This document shows positions 53,661-63,485 of a stretch of 64,000 bases of DNA, one piece after another. The notes under the pieces are model-generated. The model was not told the DNA's origin, made no database searches, and saw nothing but the letters and a program-made list of their open reading frames with translations. The stretch comes from Atkinsonella hypoxylon (taxonomy: Eukaryota; Ascomycota; Sordariomycetes; Hypocreales; Clavicipitaceae): positions 186,001 through 250,000 of the forward strand of contig JFHB01000024.1 in assembly GCA_000729835.1 (NCBI GenBank), read 5' to 3'. The stretch's first letter is position 1. Every line of letters starts with the position of its first letter. Both the position numbers and the translations under genes were made by a program.

Positions 53661-54008
53661 AGTAAATCTCAGGTCCAGACCATGTGTGCATTGGTCCAGA
53701 GTGGAGCCAGAGCGGGTGTAGATTTAGGCAGAATAGTATATACCCAGTATATACTTAGTATATACTAATTATACAGTATTAATTTCTAAGCAAGAGATCT
53801 AGAGTGTATTTCTATAGCACTATAGCACTAGATATTAGTGTATATACCACTAAATATAAAAATGTTAATTCGCACTAATACACTGTGCATTCTGTATATA
53901 CTAGGTATATGCCCGGCATATACAAAACGCTTCACTGCCTGCGAAAAATACACCCTTTTTGGCTCCACTCTGGACTAATGCACACATGGTCTGGACCTGA
54001 GATTTACT
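53661..54008. mobile_element. MITE-like element, family M1, copy 3
   Basis: The left end AGTAAATCTCAGGTCCAGAC and the right end (inverted, finishing GAGATTTACT at 54008) pair over about 60 bp including CATGTGTGCATTGGTCCAGA. The 348-bp interior shares landmarks with copy 2. It has no coding sequence. Confidence 0.85.
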
Positions 54009-54887
54009 GGAACCCCGCAGCTTGGCCGCATCGGCGAGCACCGTGCCCGCAGGTGAACCGAGGGGTCGTGATATTTTTAATCTTCACCCCTTGCGGGCAA
54101 AACCAACAGGCCCCGGTCTTTTCTCCAATTTTCCACGGGTGCGCCACCTCTCCGCATCTCATCTCACTAGCCGTACGCCCTCTCGATCTTGTCCTCACCC
54201 CCCACGTACGCAGACGACGCACCACAGCAGATTGCCGATAATCCTGCACATGGCCTCACACAACACCTTCTGCTCGTGAATCGTATTTCGGCACTTCTCT
54301 TACTCTAGAGAGTGACGCCCACAACAGACGGTTGTGAGGAAACCGCCAGTGCTGAGAAATAGGGTTGACGGCCCGCGGCTACGAACAAATAGTGGCTTGG
54401 TAACTGGCACAAGGGTTCAATAAAAAAAAAGGCCGGTCCAGCGCCTGGAGTTATAAGCAACCATGACTGAGATGCAGACTCGTTCAAGACTTCACACACC
54501 CTAGGCACAAAGTCAGTCCCTCAGCAACTCCGGAAGAGCTTCTTTAGCAGAACCAGATGCTCAAGTCAACGAGCGGTGTTACTATATAAACCTGAACTAA
54601 CGCGTAGGACCTACGAATCGGTCATCAACGCTATCGAAGCAAACTAGACGATCGTCTTTACGAACATAGTAGTGTCATAGTTACTATTTCCCACTGACAA
54701 ATAATCATCTTACTCAAATTCCCCACGATTCTTCCTATGCCCACACAATCCATATTCTATGCATCGGCGACACGAGCCCAATCGAATAAGGCCTATATAA
54801 GCTGCTCTGGCTGTATTCTCCATTGTTCCAAGCGACAAGTATCGGTGACAGTGGTACAGGCCAAGAGGAAAGTATGGAACGAAGCTT
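54009..54887. other. Spacer with a short sequence shared with 57.3 kb
   Basis: GGCCGGTCCAGCGCCTGGAG followed by TT occurs at about 54431 and again at about 57311. No gene is supported. Open frames in GC-richer sequence at 53885-54279 lack domain support. Confidence 0.5.
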
Positions 54888-55133
54888 TTACGGAGTTGGA
54901 GTTCCAGCAGCATGATAGCAAGCGAACGAGCACTTGCCGAAAGCTGCGTTGCAAGCGATTACTGATGCAGGAGCAGTGTTACCTTTTGTTGCTCCCCAAG
55001 TTGCACCAGCTGCTTGATAACATGCCATCACAACCTGCGCGCAGCCCTCCTGACAGACCCCATAAAGAGCTGGCCCGGCCACAACGAAAGGCACCCATAC
55101 GGCGAATGTGGTGAATATAGTTCTAATGCGCAT
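54888..55133 (-). CDS. Small secreted Cys-rich protein (zygote-specific-protein-like)
   Basis: A single exon of 81 residues. The N-terminus MRIRTIFTTFAVWVPFVVAG is a signal peptide. The mature part has LYGVCQEGCAQVVMACYQ, a Gly/Thr/Ala linker (GATWGATKGNT), and PASVIACNAAFGKCSFACYH, ending in TPTP, with six Cys. This C..C......C / C.....C...C layout resembles small fungal proteins annotated as zygote-specific-like. The function is unknown. It is an intact frame in a region of decayed repeats, which suggests selection. Confidence 0.72.
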   Translation of the reverse strand: MRIRTIFTTFAVWVPFVVAGPALYGVCQEGCAQVVMACYQAAGATWGATKGNTAPASVIACNAAFGKCSFACYHAAGTPTP

Positions 55134-57463
55134 TACTCTAGTGTTAAATTAGCAGAAGAGCAGCACATTAAATAAGAGAAAATTTAAGAATAGTAAGAAT
55201 GTTTACGTGAGACGAATAAAGCTTAGTAACATGCGGACGTAAGAAAAGCTTCAATTACTTAACTGCATAGGCGGAGACTATGTATTGGAGCTTTGATTGC
55301 TTATATTGATGAAACACTAAGCTTTAAGGTTGCTCTAACGGGCATCCAGGTGGGACAAAGATGTCGCAGGAAGTGCTGCGCTTTGGTGCAATCATCGAGA
55401 AGAGAATGAATTGTGATTAGGATGAATACTGCAAGTCGCCAGGTTCAACATTAAGGCGCTGCATGTGTGCTGCCCTTGCCTAGATAACTGCCGGGCCACA
55501 CTAATAGAACGGCTCATGATAATCTGTAATGCTTGCATCATATTTGAGCATGTGATTCGTGGATGATGTCCTTACTACAAGTGCGTGATAAGGAGTGGTA
55601 CTCTGGTTAGACGGACACTTTTGTTAAAGATGTAAGATAATAAGCCCTCAATATTTTTTTTTGCAAGACTAGTAGATAGAATAATATTAAGTCAACATCA
55701 TCGGTATTATTTAACCTAAAAGAGCACGAGAGTTGTTGTAACCTCGCAAAATCGGGACGACAAAAAGAGTATCCCTAATCGGCCTGCACCGGAAAGTCCT
55801 CGAATGCTGTATCTACCCCGATTTGGCTAGATAGATTGATTCCCACACCCCATAGTGTAACACACACGTAAAGTCATAGGAGCTAGCATCTGCCCCTCAC
55901 CACAACGAAGTCTGTTGTATTGTAATTTTTATTCATTCCTTTACAGCCTGCGCCTAGGCTGCAGCAAAGTTGCTTGAAACCGCGATTTCTACTGTTTTCT
56001 TTAATTATATATATATTTAATAGGCTGACTAATTACTCTAGGCCCTCCAACTAAGAACTCTAAGCTATAAAGGTGCTGTGTAGGCGAGGGCTGTATAATG
56101 CATCCCTTATAAGCTTCTAAGAAATCACAGTTTAATATGCAGCTCTTGCAGTTACTAGACTTTCCCATACAAATTACGTGTGGGGGCGTGGGATGTGGGA
56201 TGTAGCGGCATTACAATTGTGAGTCCGGACGAAAGCGGAAAAATACAGCGTTTTTTTATTGCGCCGATTAGGGAAACTCCGACAAAGAGGGTCAAATTTC
56301 AGGCCCTAACATCACGACTAGCTCATGACTCATGACCCCAAACATTGTGCGTGAGACATCAATTATTAGAGGAGTGCTGAAACGCACAACGCATAGCATC
56401 AGCTAAACTTGAGACAGGAGAGGTGCCCCCGCGACTATTTTCTGCCGTCTGTAACGGAAATAGAGCCCTGAAGACGCCAATAATCGAGAATTGCCGTAGG
56501 ATCATCTTTTATGGAGATAGTATAGCCTCTTAGTTTTTGAAATTAGCTAGATGTAGAGTGTTGTTGCTGGTTGCGAAGTTGTTCTAATATTAGGGGCACT
56601 TATTCCAATTTGGGGCTTAGTTGCTGCTGTGCGTTTAAAAATCCCAGCCGTTGCTGCACGTTTAATAGCTCGGATCTTTTTGCAACAATGCTTATCGGCA
56701 CATTTGCGTTACGCAGGTGGCGTCATCCTGTATAGCTTATCCCACTATTGATATAACTTCTGGCAAATCTGCCCTGGCTGTCCTCCGAAATAGAACCAAA
56801 GTTGTCTGGTGGAAGGCATGGCGAGCTCTCGGAAACAAGCTTCTACAATCTGATCCCTATCCTCGTCTTCGCTTAAGGCTGAATGCTCTTGATACCCTCA
56901 ACACGTCGATAGTGCATATTGCCAAACATAAAGCGCCAAACCATCAGTGGCCAACATCGCTGTTGCCTTAGATGGGAAAAGGCGGTAAGCAAGGCAACCG
57001 TGGCTTTTGACATGGACTAGTCCAATTTTTGGACTTCTACACCAAAAATAGCACTTCAAGCTGCTCATGACACAAACCCCTCCACTATCAATTTCAATCT
57101 TCTTTTTTTAGGATAATTGCCAGGATTTTCCATGTCTGGTTACAGGGAACATGCGCTCCAGTCGGTTGGCCAGCGGTTGCTATATCGTAGATTCCCGCAT
57201 CCTTAGCCTCAACAATTGGGTCAATCTCCACCATTCGTTGGCTTTGCTTCCGACTGCAAACAAACAGCGGCATGGTAACTAACTAACACGCGGGTCAAGA
57301 CAAAAAGTGGCCGGTCCAGCGCCTGGAGTTGTGTTTCTTGACCGCGTGCCCGGCCGTACTCGCCAAGGCCACAGCTAGCTACCTTTGAGCTCCACTATAA
57401 ATGGCTTCTGGCCGAAGTGATTGGGTTTCTTTCCTGCTCCGCAGTTTCAGGGCACACAAATAA
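55134..57463. other. AT-rich spacer in the repeat island
   Basis: Contains a left-end fragment of a family A LTR (about 55362-55430) and AT-rich decayed sequence. An open frame at 56717-56971 has no domain support. A further copy of the short GGCCGGTCCAGCGCCTGGAG sequence lies at about 57311. Confidence 0.5.
55362..55430 (-). mobile_element. LTR fragment, family A
   Basis: TGTCGCAGGAAGTGCTGCGC and the following TTTGGTGCAATCATCGAGAA match the minus-orientation terminus of the family A LTR at 60656. The rest is missing. Confidence 0.6.
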
Positions 57464-58242
57464 TAATGCACTGGAGCTTTCACATATCGCACGGGGCCTA
57501 ACCAAAACAGGAAATGTCCCTGATCCCCTTTTTTTAGTGTGGAAGTACCTCCGATGTTTCTTTTTAAGCTAGAGAGCTGTTTTTCGCTGCAACAGTGGCC
57601 ATAACGCTAATTAGGCAGCTGCCTAATTAGCGTTGTACGTGCAATTCACAACCTCTTTAGCGCAATATATATTGCTTTAAACTTCGCAATATCGCTACAA
57701 CATTAATTTTATTGCTAGAAGCCTTATTCTTGCATTAATTAGCTTATTATAGCTAAATCTATCTGGAACCGCGAATTTACCTTATTTAATGAAGCCTTTA
57801 ATGCGCTACAACAACTTTAAGCTCATAAGGGTTATTTTGTGAGCCCTAACGGCTGAATATAAAGCCGCCACAACAGCCCTAGGAGTCACCACGTGATTGG
57901 CAGGGCTTCACCTACGCCGCCCGCTATTAATGTGTGCGCACGCTGGCCACACAACTCAGAGAAAGCAAGCTTTAGTGAATATTGCAGCTTGCATACTGAT
58001 TTGGCCTGGCCTTAACCTGTGATCCTTATACATCGCTAGTAATAGCTTCTGTCTCTCTCTTGCGAAAAAAAAAGACCTCAAAAAACGCACTTTTGGCGCT
58101 GTTGCACACACATCTGCTAACATAAAGGGCATTATAGCACGAAGAGAAACATTGAGGGTACTTTTGTGTGTGGAACCCACCAAAAGTGACCTTACCCCAT
58201 TTGGTTAGGTCCAGTGCGATATATGAAAGCTCCAGTGCATTA
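57464..58242. mobile_element. Non-autonomous TIR element, family T1, copy 2
   Basis: The left terminus TAATGCACTGGAGCTTTCA is repeated inverted at the right end (to 58242), with further pairing through CCTAACCAAA and AAGTACCTCC/AAGTACCCTC. The left interior aligns with copy 1 (GATGTTTCTTTTTAAGCTAG, CGCTACAACA, GCTAGAAGCCTT). The extreme ends differ from copy 1, so the family is diverse. No transposase was found. Confidence 0.7.
57603..57634. repeat. Perfect 32-nt palindrome
   Basis: AACGCTAATTAGGCAG is followed directly by its exact reverse complement, inside the family T1 element. Confidence 0.95.
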
Positions 58243-58577
58243 CGGGACATCATTTCATCTCTCCTCATCATGGCTCTCTCCTCATCATGGCTCACACTCG
58301 AGCACAGTCGGCCGCCGAGAGGGGCCATGCATCCTCAGCGCCAAAGAATGATGGTTGGTGTTTCATGAAACGCCTAAGATTGTATCTAACAGTAAATAGG
58401 CAATCGACCTAGGGGCATTCGAAAGCCAACGAGCTCTCAGAATCCACGATATAAAGGGCGCCATGCCTCAAAGCGCATTGAGTGTGTGCAGTCGCGATCA
58501 TCCAAGAGCCCAACTCGGCAGGTATAGCCGTCCTACAATCCATTTTGATATCTAAATTTCGGAACTAACTATCACAG

Positions 58578-60254
58578 GACCTTGTGACAACTGGCAGGCC
58601 CGATACGACACAAGCTATAAACACCCTCGATCAAGAGCTAGACTCTGTCCACAAGCAGCCACTTCGACCATCTCAATCCACTCTTGTGCAGCAAACTCCA
58701 AGCAATCTCGCAAATAGTCACAGCGACATCTCCGAACCACTTGATCCCATTAAATTCTGGGTCAGGGAAGGAAAGTGGCCGCCACCATCCAAAATGGAAT
58801 ATTTATTCGCCCGGAAAAAGTCTCTGGCGTCTCTTGTCCACAAGCGATCAAACTCTGGTACATCTGCAACCCCAAGCGATCAGCGGCCGAGGGGAGAGAA
58901 GAGTGCACCTTACCGAGACGCGCGATATCGAGTCCTCCTTGAGACAAAAGACTCGTACATGGATGCTTCCGAACAAGGCATTACAGAGTCCAGCAAGCAT
59001 GTTATCCGAAATCTCCTAGAGAGTGATCAGGCAGTCCCTAAAGACACAATATTCGACGACTCTGTCTTTGCGGATGCTTGTCGCAATTTGCATGACAGAA
59101 ACGAGGCTAAAGTTATTCAGGATATTTCTCTACTTATTGTGCCTTCTGCAGAAAGTCTTGCTCTTCGCAACAAAAGTCTCAGATACCTTACAGAGAGTGT
59201 TAATGAAGGCTGGAACAACGCAATCCCTTTAACAGGCACTCGCCTGCAACCTGACTACTCTGTTGGCTTTAAGCGTAAGGCGTTCAGCAATACTCAGCTG
59301 GCTAAGCTGTCGCCATTTATCGGCGACTTTGTCAGCGGGGACCAGTCTTTCTTCATGGCAACATACTACATGTACTTCCCATTCCTAACAAGCGAGGCAA
59401 AGTGTGGAGCTTCTGCGCTTGACATAGCTGATCGTCAGAACGCCCACAGCATGACTTTAGCAGTAAGGGCTGTTGCCGAGCTCTTCCGTGCTGTTAAACG
59501 AGAAGACGAGGTTAACAGGCAGATCTTGGCATTTTCTATCTCTTATGATAATAATTCTGTGAGGTTATACGGCCACTATCCTGTCCTAGCAGGAAAGGAC
59601 ATCAAGTACTATCGTCACCCAATTCGTTTGTTCAACTTCACAGAATTAGACGGCAAAGACAAATGGACAGCATATCGCTTCATCAAGAATATTTACGAGC
59701 AATGGGTACCGTCCCATCTTCAGAGGTTATGCTCAGCGATTGATCAGTTGCCGTCGGAGTTGAATGTTGATGACCCGTCATTGCCGTCGACCGGACCTCC
59801 TCAGTTCTTGCAGTCGACTGGACCTCCTCAGTTCTTGCAGTCGACTGGACCTCCTCAGTTCTTGCAGTCGACTGGACCTCCTCAGGTCTTGCCAACCGGA
59901 CCACCTCAGGTCTTGCAGTCTACCGGACCGCCTCAGGTCTTGCAGTCCACCGGACCGCCCCAGGTCTTACCAACCGAACCTCCTCAGGTCTTGCAGTCAA
60001 CCGAACCTCCTCAGGTCTTGTCGACCGGCCCCCCTCAGGTCTTGCAGTCAACCGAACCTCCTCAGGTCTTGCAGTCAACCGAACCTCCTCAGGATTTACA
60101 GTCGACCGGACCTTCTCAGGCCTTACAGAGTCATCGTTTGGTCCAGTCAGATGCGGACTCGATTTCAGTTCCTACTGAGCAAGAGGGCCAGTCTAGCAGC
60201 ATCAAACATGAAATCGAACCAGGAACTTCAAGAGAGCCTAAGAGGAGGAAGTGA
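58578..60254 (+). CDS. DUF7924-like protein with PD-(D/E)XK-type residues and a 9-residue repeat tail
   Basis: The open frame has no upstream ATG, so the 5' end is unsettled. An intron with donor GTATAG at 58522 and acceptor ATCACAG (58571-58577) is likely. The upstream exon in the matching frame (SRSSKSPTRQ) shows no start codon, so the gene may be 5'-damaged. The body has FWVREGKWPPP, FDDSVFADACRNLHDRNEAK, SVNEGWNNAIPLTGTR, QPDYSVGF, SPFIGDFVSGDQSFFMATYY, SEAKCGASALDIADRQNAHS, and RHPIRLFNFTELDGKDKWTA. I recognise this as the fungal DUF7924 pattern. The D of PDY (about 224) and E-x-K (about 271-273) match a PD-(D/E)XK nuclease-like core. About 13 tandem STGPPQVLQ-type repeats and a basic C-terminus (EPKRRK) follow. 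Confidence 0.68.
   Translation, partial: DLVTTGRPDTTQAINTLDQELDSVHKQPLRPSQSTLVQQTPSNLANSHSDISEPLDPIKFWVREGKWPPPSKMEYLFARKKSLASLVHKRSNSGTSATPSDQRPRGEKSAPYRDARYRVLLETKDSYMDASEQGITESSKHVIRNLLESDQAVPKDTIFDDSVFADACRNLHDRNEAKVIQDISLLIVPSAESLALRNKSLRYLTESVNEGWNNAIPLTGTRLQPDYSVGFKRKAFSNTQLAKLSPFIGDFVSGDQSFFMATYYMYFPFLTSEAKCGASALDIADRQNAHSMTLAVRAVAELFRAVKREDEVNRQILAFSISYDNNSVRLYGHYPVLAGKDIKYYRHPIRLFNFTELDGKDKWTAYRFIKNIYEQWVPSHLQRLCSAIDQLPSELNVDDPSLPSTGPPQFLQSTGPPQFLQSTGPPQFLQSTGPPQVLPTGPPQVLQSTGPPQVLQSTGPPQVLPTEPPQVLQSTEPPQVLSTGPPQVLQSTEPPQVLQSTEPPQDLQSTGPSQALQSHRLVQSDADSISVPTEQEGQSSSIKHEIEPGTSREPKRRK
59786..60127 (+). repeat. In-frame 27-bp tandem repeat (9-residue units)
   Basis: About 13 units encoding STGPPQ(F/V)LQ, with STEPPQ and shortened TGPPQ variants, lie near the end of the DUF7924-like frame. 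The first three units are nearly identical in DNA, indicating recent expansion. Confidence 0.9.
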
Positions 60255-60396
60255 TCATTTTTTGGCCCATTCTGTAGAGGTCCTAGATCAAAAAGTTGCT
60301 CAAAAAATGCGTGTCGGTTCCAACCTCCCTGTAGTTAACCCCTGTATGATTTTTGTCGCGGCGTGCAGCTGCGAGCTCGGAGACGCATACCACAGG

Positions 60397-60640
60397 TGTT
60401 ACGGGATAACCCCACGGATCCGCAGGTCACCGGCACACGTGACTGCAACCATGTATAAATAGTCAGAAGCAACGCTCAGGTAGCCAGATCCAACTTAACT
60501 ATCAATCAATCACATTACATTTCAATCAGATACTCGATACAGAGACTCTTATGATATTTTACATGACCTCTTAGATGACCCGTCAGAAACGACAACCCAT
60601 CTACGAATCCAACCACACACGGACGGATTCCACCTTAACA
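60397..60640 (+). mobile_element. Solo LTR, family B, with target duplication ACAGG
   Basis: A 244-bp element begins TGTTACGG and ends TTAACA, with five-base inverted termini TGTTA/TAACA. The target duplication ACAGG lies at 60392-60396 and 60641-60645. It contains TATAAATAG. No coding sequence is present. Confidence 0.9.
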
Positions 60641-60655
60641 ACAGGGGTATGAAAA

Positions 60656-60881
60656 TGTCGCACAATTTGCTGCGCTTTGGTGCGATAATCAAGAATTAAA
60701 TGGATTGTGATTGAATTGACTACTGAACTAAGTACAAAAGAGAACTAGTAGGATTTTTCCTCTTATTATATAGGAAAAATAACGCATTTGGTTACGTAAC
60801 AGCTTGCGTTACCCCTCTTCTATTGAGATTTTTATACCCCTGTGGTATGCGTCTCCGAGCTCGCAGCTGCACGCCGCAACA
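60656..60881 (-). mobile_element. Solo LTR, family A, with target duplication GAAAA
   Basis: A 226-bp element reads TGTCGCACAATTTGC to ACGCCGCAACA, in opposite orientation to the LTR it interrupts. The target duplication GAAAA lies at 60651-60655 and 60882-60886. Confidence 0.92.
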
Positions 60882-61059
60882 GAAAATCTCGGCAGAAGAG
60901 GGGTAACGCAAGCTGTTCTGTAAAGAAATACGCTATTTTTCCTATATAATAAGAGGAAAAATCCCTCTAGTTCTCTTTTGTACTTAGTTCAGTAGTTAAT
61001 TCAATCTAAATCTATTTAATTCTTGGTTATTGCACTAAAGCGCAGCTAATTGTGCGACA

Positions 61060-62414
61060 GTTATAAGCCCAGGAGGTCTAGTGGTCACTAGACCTATAAT
61101 TTCCCTGTGAACACATACGCTATAAGTTCGAACCCTAGTACTAAGACTAAAAAATTTACCTCACTAGTTAAAGATATTAGGACTTAGTAAGTGGAACGTA
61201 CTAAGTAACGCCTAAGACTATCATAAAAGTATGTAGTACAAGTATACTGCTAGGCACTTCTAGCTCCATAATATAACTCTCGCATTTCTGAGCTGACCGC
61301 TGATAGGCTCCTTCCCCCCTATTAGGTCACCGATGCAAAATTAAAGAAGGATGCACTGTAAGGCCGCTAAAACTGGAGGCAGTGGCATCCTTTTTTGGAG
61401 GGCATCAAACCCCAACGATTGAGTCATTCACGGATGCTCTTCGGCGAGACCCATTTTTCTACCGAAGTGGTTCACCGTTATGTTCCACTTCCGGCCCCGT
61501 TTGCACCGGCCCGGCCCGGCCCGTGTTCGCTAGAGGACCGTTATCTTGCTCCTCCGATGCCGAAGCGCCGGGCATGCCCCCCTCTAAAACGCCTGTATTT
61601 AGGTCATCATCATATTTCACCAACATGCCTCGGCCAATAGCACCATACATCGCCATGCGCCCCCTCCACTTCCATCTCGACATGGATAAGGAAGAAATGA
61701 TGCCATCATATGACCAGGAAGACCGTCTATTCCACCGACCTAGTATTCGGACCTTTGATCCGGCGGCTCTTCCGGCCACCGTACAGTACAGGAATACCAA
61801 GATGACCCCTTAGACAAGGATCGCTACCTTTATGAATGACCAAACAGCGCCGACTTAGAGTATGGCAGAGCTTGGAAAAGTAGGTGCTCATGTCTACCAC
61901 ATACATGGTGATAAAGGCTATCACTGATCACGCCTTCGACGCCAATTACTCTAATTGCAATGGAGCACTCAACCCACCGATCTTGAATACGGATTTTGTG
62001 GAGCTGAAACAGAAACCGGAGTTCATAAACTCCGACAAAGATAGTATACCTATATCATGCAGCGTTTTGAACGATACATGGAAGAGAACTTGACGATGCA
62101 GCTCGTGCTCTCCAAGGGAAGAGGCAAGACATCAGCCTCTTTATAAGTGATTTAACCGAAATGCATGTCAAGACGTCTAGTCTGATAATGCACTTAAAGC
62201 TTCACGTTATATCCCTTCGAAAAGAGGTGTGCTCAGCGACCAAGACTCCTTCATCAAGTTTGCCAACATGTGCTGCGAGCTTCCACCAGAAACACTGACA
62301 ACACCAGCAGCACCTGTTGCGCCTTGGCAGGCAGGTCATGGGGATGAAGGCGCAGATGACATAACGCCATGTCTCTGAATGAGAAATTGACATTGGATAA
62401 CCATTTCTTTACAG
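61060..62414. other. Spacer between the nested LTRs and the BRCT-like gene
   Basis: A tRNA-like stretch lies at about 61066-61140. An open frame at 61382-61813 (143 residues, ATG start) contains no domain I recognise and may be a relic. The rest is AT-rich. Confidence 0.45.
61066..61140 (+). other. tRNA-like (SINE-type) remnant
   Basis: GGTCTAGTGGTCACTAGACC resembles a D-arm/A-box, and AAGTTCGAACCCTAG about 45 bases later resembles a B-box. Acceptor and T stems do not pair well, so it is probably a decayed tRNA or a tRNA-derived element, not a working tRNA gene. Confidence 0.3.
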
Positions 62415-63485
62415 CTAATTTAGTTTCGACAATCGATGCGCGTTCCGCCCACCTGTCACTCCCAACTCGCTCTGCCCAAAAGCTCTCCTAATATCGTTGA
62501 TCTGGACATCAACCTTTTTCCCCCACTTTGACCTCATAGCAGACCGTGAGAACAGCCTGGGCTTGTTTTCGCCCTTGAGGACTCCAAGACAGTAGCAAAT
62601 TCTGTCGTAGCTCGCTGTGCCCCACCATATAAAATCAGTTAAGTCTCTATTTTCCAGGTATTTCGGATCAGAGGCCATTATTGGCCCATCTGCCTCCTTG
62701 AACACATCAGCCGCTAGAGGATGATCGATTTTATGGACCAAATAGGCTGCTTTGAGAAAAGTCGTATAATTTGTGCTGGTATTCATGTCGAGAAGAAAAA
62801 GATAGGACCGAAACTGTGTTATACACATAATCCGCATCTTATAGTTCTTGCGCCGTTCTGCCTCAGGCTTGTCTATGTCGGCAGGGTGATAGGGAAAGCA
62901 AAAGTCCTTTGCATCATTTCCAGAGAGCCACGATGTGAAAATTTGTTCATGCTCTTTCTGCAGCTGCAGCTGCAGCTGGTTAAACCTTCCCTCGCTTGCA
63001 CTTGGATACCGTTTTCCAGTTGGCGGCTGTCCATCTGGCTGGTTTGTAGGCTGGTTGGTAGCCTGATTAGCAGGAGGGTCTTCTGGCGTACTACCTCGCG
63101 TGCCGTAGCCGCTGTCCGCAGGGCTCCCTTCCCTGCCCTTTTGCGCGGCTGACGTTACAGCCTGTGACGGGGTGGGTGTTGCCGAAGGATTGCCTTTCAG
63201 TAAAATATGCTGCTCTGCTGGAAGCACCCAGCACTTTTCTTCTACACATCTTTTAACCCAGCTATCGTTTAAGATAGGAAGCCCCGCGCTACGGGCCAGT
63301 CCAACAGCTGCGGCAGGCTTTTGAAATTCCGCATCCGATGCAGCAAGAACTGTGAAGTTGTCTTTCTTCGTAGTGTTTGCGCCATACTGTTCGAATTCCT
63401 TCAGCAGAGTATCTTGTTTTTTGAACAAATTTCCGCAGAACTTAATGATCTGGTTAGCTGAACTATTGATATCAGGTTGCGACAT
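62415..63485 (-). CDS. BRCT-like protein in the repeat island, function unknown
   Basis: A single exon of 356 residues from ATG 63485. The N-terminal 95 residues look like a BRCT domain: FCGNLFKKQDTLLKEFEQYG, NFTVLAASDAEFQK, then the conserved Trp in LPILNDSWVKRCVEEKCW. A low-complexity linker follows (PPANQATNQPTNQPDGQPP). A distinct C-terminal region contains FTSWLSGNDAKDFCFPYHPA, NYKMRIMCITQFRSYLFLLD and TDFIWWGTASYDRICYCLGV, which I do not recognise. BRCT domains usually bind phosphopeptides in DNA-damage responses. Its place between LTR fragments suggests it may be mobile-element cargo. The frame is intact. Confidence 0.65.
   Translation of the reverse strand: MSQPDINSSANQIIKFCGNLFKKQDTLLKEFEQYGANTTKKDNFTVLAASDAEFQKPAAAVGLARSAGLPILNDSWVKRCVEEKCWVLPAEQHILLKGNPSATPTPSQAVTSAAQKGREGSPADSGYGTRGSTPEDPPANQATNQPTNQPDGQPPTGKRYPSASEGRFNQLQLQLQKEHEQIFTSWLSGNDAKDFCFPYHPADIDKPEAERRKNYKMRIMCITQFRSYLFLLDMNTSTNYTTFLKAAYLVHKIDHPLAADVFKEADGPIMASDPKYLENRDLTDFIWWGTASYDRICYCLGVLKGENKPRLFSRSAMRSKWGKKVDVQINDIRRAFGQSELGVTGGRNAHRLSKLN

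Larger units (their letters stand above)
60354..61059 (+). mobile_element. Solo LTR, family A, interrupted by two further LTRs
   Basis: Begins TGTCGCGGCGTGCAGCTGCG and ends AATTGTGCGACA. Removing the two inserted LTRs and one copy of each target duplication leaves exactly 226 bp, the same length as the inserted family A copy. A TATA-like CTATATAATAAG is present. No matching outer target duplication was found. Confidence 0.85.

Noticed and set aside
59764..60462. 232-residue plus-strand frame with LLSSCSRLD repeats
   Set aside because: A second frame of the 27-bp repeat in the DUF7924-like gene. The first frame contains the recognisable domain.
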